NCBI GenBank assembly: GCA_029263125.1
Contig: JAJCYD010000048.1
Span: 186,001-250,000, forward strand
Source: Solirubrobacteraceae bacterium
GTDB taxonomy: Bacteria; Actinomycetota; Thermoleophilia; Solirubrobacterales; Solirubrobacteraceae
DNA length: 64,000 nt
Direction: 5' to 3'
The translations under genes were made by a program, and so were the position numbers. The notes beneath the pieces were generated by a model. The model had not been told where the DNA came from. It was given only the letters and a program-made list of their open reading frames with translations, and did not search any database. Below, piece after piece: positions 11,948 through 19,176 of this stretch. The number at the start of each line of letters is the position of its first letter. Within the stretch, counting starts at the first letter, position 1.

Positions 11948-12970
11948 TTGCGGCGCTGGCAAGGCCGGCATCGATACCGGTTGAATCCCGACCGGACCGA
12001 CGACATCTGCGCGCAGCTGTACTTCGAGGACGCCGAGCGCCGCCCGTACGTCATCCGCTTCGCCGTCCTGATGGCAACCTCGACGCTCATCGCGACCTTC
12101 GGCATCGCGACCGACTCCGGGCCGGTGGTCATCGGAGCGATGCTCGCCGCGCCGCTCATGACCCCGCTGCTCGGCCTGTCCGGCGCGCTGGTCATGGGCT
12201 GGCCGAAGCGGCAACTCGAGCAGACGCTGTTCGTGGCCGGGGCGGGCGTCGGCGCGATCACGCTGGCGTTTCTGGCGGCCAAGACCTTCTCGCAGCCGAC
12301 GTTCGTCATCGAGCAGTCCGGGGAACTGCTTGCGCGTACTTCGCCGGGCACGCTAGACATGTCGATCGCGCTGGCCGCCGGGACTGCTGGTGCCTACGTG
12401 ACCGTGCACCGCAAGGCGGTCGCCGCCCTGAGGGGCGCTGCGATCGCCGTCGCGCTCATCCCGCCGCTGGCCGCCGTCGGCATCTCGATGAGCATCGGCC
12501 GCGGGGACCTGGCAGGCGGGGCGCTTCTGCTCTAGGTCACAAACCTGGCGGGGATCGTCTTCGCCGCGTTGGGGACCTTCATCGCCACCGGCTTCGTCGC
12601 GCGGCGAAGCGACGGGCACTTCCCGCGACGGATCCGCCGCGGTCTCTGGATCGCCTTCGCCGCCGTTGTCGTCATGGGCTACCCGCTCGGCCGCCTGACC
12701 GAGCAGACGATCAAGCGCGCCCTCAACGAGTCCTCGATCAGCTCGGCGACCGAGGACTGGCTGGGGGACCTGGACCTCAGCGTGGAACGGTCAACCTTCG
12801 AGGACCGCAAGGTCGCGATCGACCTCGAGGGCACCGACACGCCCCCGCCGGTCGGCGCGCTGGCGGCGACGCTGCGCGAGGACCTGGGCGAGGACGTTGA
12901 GCTCACGGTGCGCCTCACGCGGCAGGAGACGCAGACGATCCCCGCTGACGCGATGGTGCCGGCGCGGTGA
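11948..12970 (+). pseudogene. DUF389 membrane protein interrupted by an in-frame TAG
   Basis: Polytopic DUF389-family protein (function not established). The first part, from a TTG at 11948, contains the typical ATSTLIATFGIATDSGPVVI and GAMLAAPLMTPLLGL segments and runs to GGALLL. An in-frame TAG at 12533-12535 then stops it. The same frame continues at once with TNLAGIVFAALGTFIATGF and a charged tail to the stop ending at 12970. In intact members this position lies inside a TM helix, so one substitution seems to have broken the gene. Two fragments of 195 and about 144 aa would result. A sequencing error is the alternative. Confidence 0.8.
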
Positions 12971-13244
12971 GCCCTGGCTCGCGCCGCGAAGGACCCCCAC
13001 GCGAGTGGGGGCTCTCGCGCTTCGACAGGTTCCCGATCACCCGGTAGCGATCGTAGAGCGTGACGATCAGAGCGACGCCGAAGGCGAGATCGAGGCTCCC
13101 GACGTCCAGCCCGGGCAGGATCTGGCTGAAGGTCACCGCGACCATGGCCACGAGCAGGACCTTCTCGAGCACCGCGACGCTGAGGATCGCGGGCGTCGGT
13201 CCGCGGACGCACCGCCGCGCTCGCCGGCCGGTGCAGGTAGGCAT
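12915..13244 (-). CDS. Hypothetical small membrane protein, possibly a fragment
   Basis: An open frame of up to 109 aa whose middle is protein-like: LSVAVLEKVLLVAMVAVTF and LDLAFGVALIVTLYDRYRV make two credible TM helices. The N-terminus (MPTCTGRRARR) and the Pro/Ser-rich C-terminus look non-native. It overlaps the end of the DUF389 pseudogene on the other strand, so the last ~18 codons are doubtful. It may be the remnant of a longer membrane protein in a decaying region. No family recognised. Confidence 0.4.
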   Translation of the reverse strand: MPTCTGRRARRCVRGPTPAILSVAVLEKVLLVAMVAVTFSQILPGLDVGSLDLAFGVALIVTLYDRYRVIGNLSKRESPHSRGGPSRREPGLTAPAPSRQRGSSASPAA

Positions 13245-13449
13245 CGACGTTCAGCCTCGGCCGGCGGTCCGCCGGCGGAAGCCGCCCGGGCCTGCCGAGC
13301 GGCGAACAGCGCGACTGGCCTTCCTCCGAGGCGGCATGGCAGCGCTGCGCGCACGGCGCGCCGACTGATCGACGCGGCCGTGAATGTGTTCGGTACGGAT
13401 TGATCGACGCCAGACGAACAACTGCGAAAGTGTTCGGTACATTTGAGTC
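12971..13449. other. Low-coding stretch between the DUF389 pseudogene and fic
   Basis: No complete gene is credible here. The stretch holds the doubtful minus-strand membrane fragment, a palindrome at 13261-13275, the TetR tail remnant, and the fic upstream repeats. I read it as degenerate DNA. Confidence 0.5.
13307..13368 (+). pseudogene. Remnant of a TetR-family C-terminus
   Basis: The frame ending at the TGA at 13366-13368 reads ARLAFLRGGMAALRARRAD. The intact TetR at 5396-6001 ends ALAFLRGGMAALRARGDG. At DNA level the two share ctggccttcct and ggcggcatggcagcgctgcg in register. Upstream of about 13300 the similarity is lost, and a perfect palindrome CCGGCGG-T-CCGCCGG (13261-13275) precedes it. 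This looks like the tail of a lost regulator gene of the same subfamily. Confidence 0.6.
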
Positions 13450-13465
13450 GTGTCCCAACCGAACA
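13386..13465. promoter_or_regulatory. Repeated GTGTTCGGTAC motif around the fic start (candidate operator)
   Basis: GTGTTCGGTAC occurs at 13386-13396 and again at 13430-13440, 44 nt apart (about four helical turns, same face). The second copy ends 9 nt before the GTG start of fic. An inverted partner, CCGAACA, lies at 13459-13465 just inside the gene, so TGTTCGG...CCGAACA brackets the start codon. This suggests a regulator binding over the fic promoter and start. The repeats are directly visible; the regulator is unknown. Confidence 0.5.
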
Positions 13466-14472
13466 ACCAGGACGCGCCACGGCGTGGCCGCCCGACCCGT
13501 GCCGCAATCTACGAGCGCCTCCGGTTGGAGCTCAGCGAGATGCACACGCGTCTTGGAGGGCTCCCGTCACCGCTGGAAGCAGAGGCCATCTGGCGGGGGA
13601 TCTGGCTGGAGGAGGCACACCATTCGACCGCCATCGAGGGCAACACGCTCGTCCTCAAACAGGTCGAGGCCCTGCTCGCGGATGGTCGCGCCGTCGGCAA
13701 CAAGGAGCTCAGCGAGTATCTGGAGGTCCGCGGCTACGCCGATGCGGCGAACTGGATCTACGGCCGCGGGATCGCACCGGGCACATGGTCCGCCGGCGAG
13801 CTGATCTCGCTCGCCGAGACCCGTCACATCCACCAACTGGCCATGACTCCGGTGTGGGACGTGTCACCCCATCCGCAGGCAACAGAGCGCGAGAGTCCGG
13901 GAGCATTTCGCGAGCACGACATCGAGCCCTTCCCAGGCGGGATGAGACCGCCCCCGTGGCCGGAGGTTCCGGCGCTGGTCGGTGACTGGATCCGTGACGC
14001 TCAAGCGCTGCGAGAAGGCGGGACGGCAACGATCCCGGAGCGGCTTGCCGTCCTGCACGCCCGCTTCGAGCAGATCCATCCGTTCCTCGACGGCAACGGC
14101 AGGACGGGGAGACTGCTGCTCAACCTCCTGCTGGTGCGCGTCGGCAGCCCGCCGGCGATCATCTACAAGGGCGACCGAGCCCGCTACCTGGCAGCGCTGC
14201 GCCGAGCAGACAGCGGGGACCCCGGCCCTTTGGGCGAGTTCATCGCGCGCGCCGTCCTGGACAACCTCTACAAGTTCATCGTTCCAGCGATCGCAGGTCC
14301 GGCAAGGATGGTTGCGCTTCCCGCCCTGGCCACCGACGACCTGTCGGCCAACGCACTGCGCGTAGCCGCCGTCCGTGGCCGGCTGAAAGCCGCGAAGGCC
14401 GCCGACGGCTCGTGGCGCAGTTCACGGGCATGGGTGGATGAGTACCGAGCCACGCGCTTCAAGCGCTCGTGA
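13450..14472 (+). CDS. Fic-domain protein (AMP-transferase type, N-terminal inhibitory motif)
   Basis: 340-aa Fic protein. The core motif HPFLDGNGRTGRLL lies near residues 213-226, with all catalytic residues (His, the anion-hole GNG, Arg) present. An N-terminal autoinhibitory motif of the (S/T)xxxE(G/N) type, STAIEGN, is near residues 59-65, so this is class II: an inhibitory helix within the same chain. The C-terminal ~60 residues may be a small DNA-binding or target-binding domain. Fic enzymes usually AMPylate proteins; the target is unknown and no separate antitoxin gene is seen. The GTG start at 13450 gives MSQPNNQDAPRRGRP. It lies in an accessory region flanked by decayed genes. Confidence 0.9.
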   Translation: MSQPNNQDAPRRGRPTRAAIYERLRLELSEMHTRLGGLPSPLEAEAIWRGIWLEEAHHSTAIEGNTLVLKQVEALLADGRAVGNKELSEYLEVRGYADAANWIYGRGIAPGTWSAGELISLAETRHIHQLAMTPVWDVSPHPQATERESPGAFREHDIEPFPGGMRPPPWPEVPALVGDWIRDAQALREGGTATIPERLAVLHARFEQIHPFLDGNGRTGRLLLNLLLVRVGSPPAIIYKGDRARYLAALRRADSGDPGPLGEFIARAVLDNLYKFIVPAIAGPARMVALPALATDDLSANALRVAAVRGRLKAAKAADGSWRSSRAWVDEYRATRFKRS

Positions 14473-14644
14473 CGGCGAGCGATGCAGCCGCCACTCCGGC
14501 TCTCGGCCATACACTGCCGCCCGACCGATCAGGGTCGGTACGAACACGTCCGAGGGGAGCATTCGGTGGACATCGGAGGCGAGAACCTCGAGACCAGGCC
14601 CAGCCCGCCGCACGGCGAGCCGTGTGATGCGGCGGCGTAGCTCG

Positions 14645-15646
14645 ATGTCCCCCGGCGAGCCCAGGCCTAGCATCGACCAGCGTCTGGTCGAGCTCTACGA
14701 GCGCCATCGGCGTGTCGCGGTGCCCGACGCCGCCAGGTTCTATGAGTCCGGCCGCGGCTATCACGAGGTCGACGAGACCGCCGCGGTGCACGACGAGTTC
14801 GCGATAGCGCTGGTGGGCGTCGACGGCAGCATGGCGAGCATCGGCGACGACGAGGTGCCGTTCGCGCTGCAGTCGGTGTCCAAGGTCTTCGCCTACGGCC
14901 TCGCCCTGGAGGACCACGGCCGCAAGCACGTGCTCACGCGCGTCGGTGTCGAGCCCAGCGGCGACGCCTACAACTCGATCACCTTCGACGTGGCCCACAA
15001 CCGCCCGCACAACCCGATGGTCAACGCCGGAGCGCTCGTGACCGCCGACCTCGTGCGGGGCGCGAGTCCCGCGGAGAAGATCAAGCGCCTCGTCGGCAGC
15101 TTTCGCGAGTACTCCGGCAACGACCGGCTCAAGGTCGACGCGCACACCCTGCTGCTCGAGCTGGGCAGTGCGGACCGCAACCGCGCCGTGGCGTACCTCA
15201 TGCGCGCGCAGGGCATGCTCGACGCCGATGTCGACGAGACGCTTGAGGTGTACCTCAGCCAGTGCTCGGTGAAGGTCACCTGCAAGGACCTCGCGATGAT
15301 GGGAGCCACCCTGGCCCATGGCGGCATCAACCCGGTGACCGGCCACGTGTGCCTGCCCCGCGTCAGCGTTCGCGATGTCGTCAGCGTGATGCACACCTGC
15401 GGGATGTACGACTTCGCCGGGGAATGGGCGTATGAGGTCGGCGTGCCGGCCAAGAGCGGGGTGAGCGGCGCGATCCTCTGCGTGATTCCCGGCAAGGGGG
15501 GCTTCGCGGTGTTCTCTCCCGGCCTGGACGAGTACGGCAACAGCATGCGCGGAGTCCGGGTCTGCCAGGAGATCTCCGAGGGCCTGGGCCTGCACGTCTT
15601 CGCGACCGATGACGAGGACGAGCTGCTCGGGCGCCCCGCCGCCTGA
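14645..15646 (+). CDS. glsA: Glutaminase A
   Basis: Hydrolyses L-glutamine to glutamate and ammonia in the cytoplasm (EC 3.5.1.2), with a serine-beta-lactamase-like fold. The catalytic Ser-x-x-Lys is in PFALQSVSKVFAYGLAL. Other conserved blocks are EPSGDAYNSI, NPMVNAGALV, EYSGNDRLKVD and GEWAYEVGVPAKSGVSGAI. The length of 333 aa fits the family (about 310-330). The start ATG at 14645 gives MSSPGEPRPSIDQRLVEL; the frame upstream is low-quality. It stands alone in the same direction as fic. Confidence 0.95.
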   Translation: MSPGEPRPSIDQRLVELYERHRRVAVPDAARFYESGRGYHEVDETAAVHDEFAIALVGVDGSMASIGDDEVPFALQSVSKVFAYGLALEDHGRKHVLTRVGVEPSGDAYNSITFDVAHNRPHNPMVNAGALVTADLVRGASPAEKIKRLVGSFREYSGNDRLKVDAHTLLLELGSADRNRAVAYLMRAQGMLDADVDETLEVYLSQCSVKVTCKDLAMMGATLAHGGINPVTGHVCLPRVSVRDVVSVMHTCGMYDFAGEWAYEVGVPAKSGVSGAILCVIPGKGGFAVFSPGLDEYGNSMRGVRVCQEISEGLGLHVFATDDEDELLGRPAA

Positions 15647-15672
15647 TCGGGGGTCGCCGCCGGTTCACCCAC

Positions 15673-16047
15673 TCAGGGCGCGTAGGTCCCGAAGCTCCAG
15701 ATGTTGCCCTCGGGATCGCGCGACGAGAACTCGCGTGAGCCGTAGTCGGTGTCCTGCAGCTCCCTGACGATCGTGGCGCCCGCGGCGACGGCGCGCTCGT
15801 GGAGGCCGTCGACATCGTCGGTGGAGAGGTAGTTCCAGCCATGGCCAGCGTGGCTGCCGAAGCGTGGGTCACCGCCCTCGGGCTCGGCGCCGAGCATGAC
15901 GATGCCGCCGAAGCCGCTCAGCTCGGCGTGAACGATGACGTTCTCGGCGTCGGCGTGGGCCGCAAGCTCGGTGAGTCCGTACGCCTCGGCCAGCCAGTCG
16001 ATGGCGGCGCGGACGTCGTGGTAGCGCAATGACGGATAGATGGTCAT
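15673..16047 (-). CDS. VOC-superfamily protein (glyoxalase/bleomycin-resistance-like)
   Basis: 124-aa single-domain vicinal-oxygen-chelate protein: MTIYPSLRYHDVRAAIDWL at the N-terminus, VDGLHERAVAAGATIV in the middle and FSSRDPEGNIWSFGTY at the C-terminus, the usual beta-alpha-beta-beta-beta repeats. PhnB/YcgJ-like members of this size are mostly of unknown substrate. It starts 9 nt downstream of the broken AraC-type regulator on the same strand, so they formed one unit. Confidence 0.88.
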   Translation of the reverse strand: MTIYPSLRYHDVRAAIDWLAEAYGLTELAAHADAENVIVHAELSGFGGIVMLGAEPEGGDPRFGSHAGHGWNYLSTDDVDGLHERAVAAGATIVRELQDTDYGSREFSSRDPEGNIWSFGTYAP

Positions 16048-16056
16048 GGCCGCAAC

Positions 16057-16909
16057 CTACGCCGCGCGTGCCAGCGCGTCTTGGACGTTTGCGACCTGTT
16101 CGCCGGCCGAGACGCCGGCGCCGCCCGGCAGCAGCCGCGCCACGTAGTCGGTCGGCGTCGTGCCCGCGAACGCGCGGAAGTCGCGGTTGAGGTGCGCCTG
16201 GTCGGCGTAGCCGCAGGCATAGGCGAGGTCCGCGAGGCCGTGACCGCCATCGGCCTTCAACGTGCGCGTGACACGCTCGAAGCGCAGGATCCGCGCGACG
16301 GTCTTCGGCGTCAGCCCGATCTCCGTGCGAAAGCGCGATGTCAGGTGCCTCCGGCTCCAGCCGGCCTCGGCCGCGAGGCCCGCGATCGGCGCCGATCCGT
16401 CGGTCGCGAGCAAGCGGCTCCAGGCAAGCTCGATCTCCGGCGCGACAGGCGCGGCCCGTGCCAGGCGCGCCAGCAGCAGGTCATCCAGCAGTGCGAAGCG
16501 CGCCTCCCAACTCCGCGCTCCGCGCAGGCGCTCGACAAGCCGCCGAGCGTCCCCGGCGCCGAAGACGTCGTCGAGCGAGACGACGCGGCGCGAGCTCGCC
16601 CATCGGCACTCCCAGCAGCCGGCGAGCGCCGAGCGGCGTGAGGTCGGCCTGAATCCCGCGCTGCTCGCCGCTGAACTCGGTGACCGTGACCCCGTCGTCC
16701 AGGCCGGCCACGAAGGAGCGATGGCGCACGCTGTCGACGAGCAGCGACGGGCCGAGGCTGATGATCATCACGATCGCCGCGATCGGCGCCTCCAAGCGGC
16801 GCATCGGTCCCGCCGCGTGCTCGACGTAGCCCGTGTAGGACCGCACGTCGCCGCGCAGGCGGGCATCGGGCGCGCGGCCGTGCAGCTCCCAGGTCACCGA
16901 CGCCGCCAC
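16057..16909 (-). pseudogene. AraC-family regulator broken by a frameshift
   Basis: Two frames together make one AraC-type regulator. The first, from the ATG at 16909 (MAASVTWELHGRAPDARLRG), covers the sensor domain and continues sensibly to LLGVPMGEL. It then turns into Arg-rich nonsense. The -1/+2 frame takes over near 16580-16592 with RVVSLDDVFGAGDARRLVER and continues through two HTH motifs (IAGLAAEAGWSRRHLTSRF, LADLAYACGYADQAHLNRDF) to FAGTTPTDYV. A single-base insertion or two-base loss explains it. Either the regulator is dead or there is a sequence error; the VOC gene downstream is intact. Confidence 0.78.
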
Positions 16910-16943
16910 CCGGACGCGTGGTGGATGCCCTCACGCAGCGCCA

Positions 16944-18191
16944 TCAGCCCGAGCGCCCGGTCATCGAGCGCGGCCCGCTGCGACCGGTCTGCTCGGCTTC
17001 GAAGCGCTGCAGCAGATCGCGCACCGGCTTGCAGGACTCCTCGTCATCGCAGGAGATGGTCGCGGCGGCGGGCTGCAGCAGGCGCCATTCGTCCTCGTCG
17101 ATCGGGTCGGCATCGCCGACGCGCAGCAGGGGGCCGATCTCCAGCTCGCGCAACAGCTGGTAGCCGCCGGTGACCGGCTGCTCGGACGCGCCGAGGGACA
17201 ACACGATGTCGTCCAGGAACGCCTCGTGATCGTCGGGCGGCCCGAACTCCAAGCGCTGATGCAGGCCGGGGCGGCCACGCCCGAAGCGCACCCACTGCGC
17301 GGGAAGCGGCTGCCCGCGATAGCTGAAGACCTCGAGGTTCGGCGCGCGGATGTACACGCCGAGCGGATCGGCGAACGCGACCTGCCCGCCGCGGTAGACG
17401 GCGTCGTAGACGCCGAGCGAGATCGTCGGGTCGGCGTGGTTGCACGCGAGGTGGGCCACGTTGAAGGCGCTGAAGACGTCGTCGCCGCTCGCCTGGCGAC
17501 GCTCGTCGCGATCGAGCACGGCGTAGGGATGCGCGCCGAAGATCGCGACGTAGATCAGGTCGTCGATGCCGTTGATCGGATGCGTCATGAACAGCGCTCG
17601 CTCCATGTTCAGGCGGCCGGTCGGCTGTGCCGGGACGCCGGCGATGCGCAGTCGGCGGTCGTTGCCGTGGCCGGCGACGGTGTGGCCGAAGGCGACCTCG
17701 CGCTCCTCTGCGCTGAGCGCATGCGGATCGGCGACGCCGTAGAGCTCCCTCCAGGCGGGCTCGGCTCCGAGCACCTGCGTCGCCATCGCGCGCACGCCGT
17801 CGGGGTCGTGCATCGCCACGCATGCCCAGTACTCGCGAAACTCCGTCGTGACCTCGACGCGCTTGGGGCGCAGGGCACCGGTCTGATCGCGACGATTGAT
17901 CACCATGTACTCGCAGTACTCCAGCTGCACCGCGCGCCGCCCCGCCAGGCCCCAGTCCGACAGCGCCCGCGCATTGGCTTCACCGACGCAGAACGCCGGC
18001 TTGCCGGGATCGCCGGGCCACGTGATCGCGTCAGTAGCGCGCGAACGCGCCAGGGCATCGGGGTCCAGCGAGAAGAAGCGCGACTTCAGCGCGTCGTTCT
18101 GCGAGTCGTAGGCCCGCGCGATCGTCTCGTTCCAGCGGCCGCGCAGCTCCTCGGAGAGCTCGTCAGCGTGGCCGGGGGCGTCGTATCGCAT
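16944..18191 (-). CDS. Conserved-looking protein of unknown function (415 aa)
   Basis: I do not recognise a characterised family. The protein is soluble, with no signal peptide or TM segment, and codon quality is good throughout. Blocks that look constrained are QLEYCEYMVINRRD near residues 88-101, RVEVTTEFREYWACVAMHDP near 111-130, HLACNHADPTISLGVYDAV near 250-268 and FADPLGVYIRAPNLE just after. Cys, His, Glu and Asp cluster in these, suggesting a metal site or catalytic centre. The C-terminal ~60 residues include SCDDEESCKPV and a polar tail that looks unstructured. I have a loose memory of uncharacterised bacterial and fungal proteins with similar EYCE and EYW blocks, but cannot verify it. 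It lies next to the Clp-N/HTH pair on the same strand, 15 nt after it. Confidence 0.8.
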   Translation of the reverse strand: MRYDAPGHADELSEELRGRWNETIARAYDSQNDALKSRFFSLDPDALARSRATDAITWPGDPGKPAFCVGEANARALSDWGLAGRRAVQLEYCEYMVINRRDQTGALRPKRVEVTTEFREYWACVAMHDPDGVRAMATQVLGAEPAWRELYGVADPHALSAEEREVAFGHTVAGHGNDRRLRIAGVPAQPTGRLNMERALFMTHPINGIDDLIYVAIFGAHPYAVLDRDERRQASGDDVFSAFNVAHLACNHADPTISLGVYDAVYRGGQVAFADPLGVYIRAPNLEVFSYRGQPLPAQWVRFGRGRPGLHQRLEFGPPDDHEAFLDDIVLSLGASEQPVTGGYQLLRELEIGPLLRVGDADPIDEDEWRLLQPAAATISCDDEESCKPVRDLLQRFEAEQTGRSGPRSMTGRSG

Positions 18192-18206
18192 GGCGCGAGG
18201 ACGCTA

Positions 18207-18689
18207 TCAGCGGCGAGTGGCCATCTCGACCTGCACAAGCGCGGCCAGGCGCCACGGCTCGACATCCAGCCGCGCGAGCACGCGCCCCAGCCCGGCCGCC
18301 GGCGGATCGAGCAGCCCCAGCAGCAGATGCTCGGTGCCAAGGCGTCGCTGGCCGCGCGCGACGGCTTCACGCAGCGCCTGCTGGAGCGCGTGCTTTATCG
18401 CGAGGCTGAAGCCCGGATCGTCGGCGCGGGGCACAGCGGGGGTCGACTCGACGACCGACGCCGGAACCCCGACCGCCTCCAGCGTCGCGACGAGGTCGCG
18501 TTCGATGGCCGTCGCGATCTCACCGGCATCCAGGCCCGCCTCGGCGATCGCCCGGCCAGCACGATGAGACGGCTCGGCGAGCGCGAGCAACAGGTGCTCG
18601 GGCTCGACCTGCTCAGCTCCGAGCCGGCGTGCGACGTCCAGGGCACGTGTCACGGCATTGCGACTCTCCCACGCGAAGCGCTCAAACAT
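18207..18689 (-). CDS. Stand-alone Clp N-terminal (Clp R) domain protein
   Basis: 160-aa protein that is essentially one Clp R domain, the substrate/adaptor-binding N-terminal domain of ClpA/ClpC. The two half-repeats are visible: FERFAWESRNAVTRALDVAR plus QVEPEHLLLALAEP, and FSLAIKHALQQALREA plus LGTEHLLLGLLDPP. No AAA+ module is present, so it is not an unfoldase; it may act as a decoy, adaptor or sensor. Its start lies 8 nt inside the upstream HTH gene, so the two are translationally coupled. Confidence 0.88.
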   Translation of the reverse strand: MFERFAWESRNAVTRALDVARRLGAEQVEPEHLLLALAEPSHRAGRAIAEAGLDAGEIATAIERDLVATLEAVGVPASVVESTPAVPRADDPGFSLAIKHALQQALREAVARGQRRLGTEHLLLGLLDPPAAGLGRVLARLDVEPWRLAALVQVEMATRR

Positions 18690-18927
18690 CTCGTCTCCCG
18701 CTGCGCACGCCGCGCGCCTTCAGGCGCTTGGCGTGCTTCTTGTGGACGGCCTGGCGGCTCACACCGAGCGAAGCCGCGATCTCCGACCACGACCAGCCGT
18801 CGACGATCGCCCGCTCGACCTGCCCCGCCTCGAGCCGGTCTGCGAGCCGGCGCAGCGCGACGACGGCTGCCAGCCCCTCGGCGGGATCGCGCGGCACCGC
18901 CTCTTCCTCGGTTGGTACGAATGCCAT
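18682..18927 (-). CDS. Small helix-turn-helix protein coupled to the Clp-N protein
   Basis: 81-aa protein with a sigma-factor-region-4/MerR-like helix-turn-helix at about residues 45-70 (WSWSEIAASLGVSRQAVHKK), followed by a basic tail. An acidic N-terminus and an amphipathic helix (LAAVVALRRLADRLEAGQVE) precede it. It overlaps the Clp-N gene by 8 nt. A good promoter lies so close to the ATG that the mRNA may be leaderless, and palindromes there suggest autoregulation. Function unknown. Confidence 0.85.
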   Translation of the reverse strand: MAFVPTEEEAVPRDPAEGLAAVVALRRLADRLEAGQVERAIVDGWSWSEIAASLGVSRQAVHKKHAKRLKARGVRSGRRDV

Positions 18928-18930
18928 GAC

Positions 18931-18965
18931 GTCAACGCTAGTTGACGACCACGTGCGTTGTCAAC
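18931..18965 (-). promoter_or_regulatory. Promoter with palindromic operator for the HTH/Clp-N pair, possibly leaderless
   Basis: On the minus strand a TTGACA -35 box (18964-18959) and a TAGCGT -10 box (18940-18935) are spaced 18 nt. Transcription would begin within a base or two of the ATG at 18927, leaving no leader. GTTGAC/GTCAAC half-sites recur at 18931-18936, 18941-18946 and 18960-18965; the first two form a perfect GTCAAC-GCTA-GTTGAC palindrome over the -10 box. This fits autorepression by the HTH protein (inference). Confidence 0.6.
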
Positions 18966-19005
18966 TCTGGTTGCGCAGCGACTCAGGCCCAGCGCACGAT
19001 CGCCA

Positions 19006-19176
19006 ATCGACCTGCCCCAGAAGTTCCTGGCCTGGGAAGACTCTGACGGCCAGGTGCGCCTGGCCTACAACGACCCGGAGTACCTCGCCGAGCGCCACGT
19101 CCTGGAGGGCTAGGACCAGCGCCTGACGATGATCGCCAAGGCGCTCGCCGATCTGGCCAGCGCCGCGACATCCTAA
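19006..19176 (+). pseudogene. DUF302-family remnant, truncated and stop-interrupted
   Basis: The plus-strand frame from 19006 reads IDLPQKFLAWEDSDGQ, then LAYNDPEYLAERHVLEG, the C-terminal half of a DUF302 (TT1751-like) protein. It is stopped by TAG at 19111-19113, then continues in frame with LTMIAKALADLASAATS to the TAA at 19176. Just upstream, AQRTIA in another frame suggests a further frameshift. The N-terminal half is gone. It overlaps the 3' end of the FGGY kinase gene by 4 nt. Confidence 0.7.

Noticed and set aside
12533-12535. TAG in DUF389 (and in the DUF302 remnant) as pyrrolysine or other recoding
   Set aside because: No pyrrolysine genes or recoding element in the window, and neighbouring pseudogenes make simple decay more likely.
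11948-19176. Prophage or integrative element carrying fic and the HTH/Clp-N pair
   Set aside because: No integrase, phage structural gene, tRNA target or flanking attachment repeats were found.
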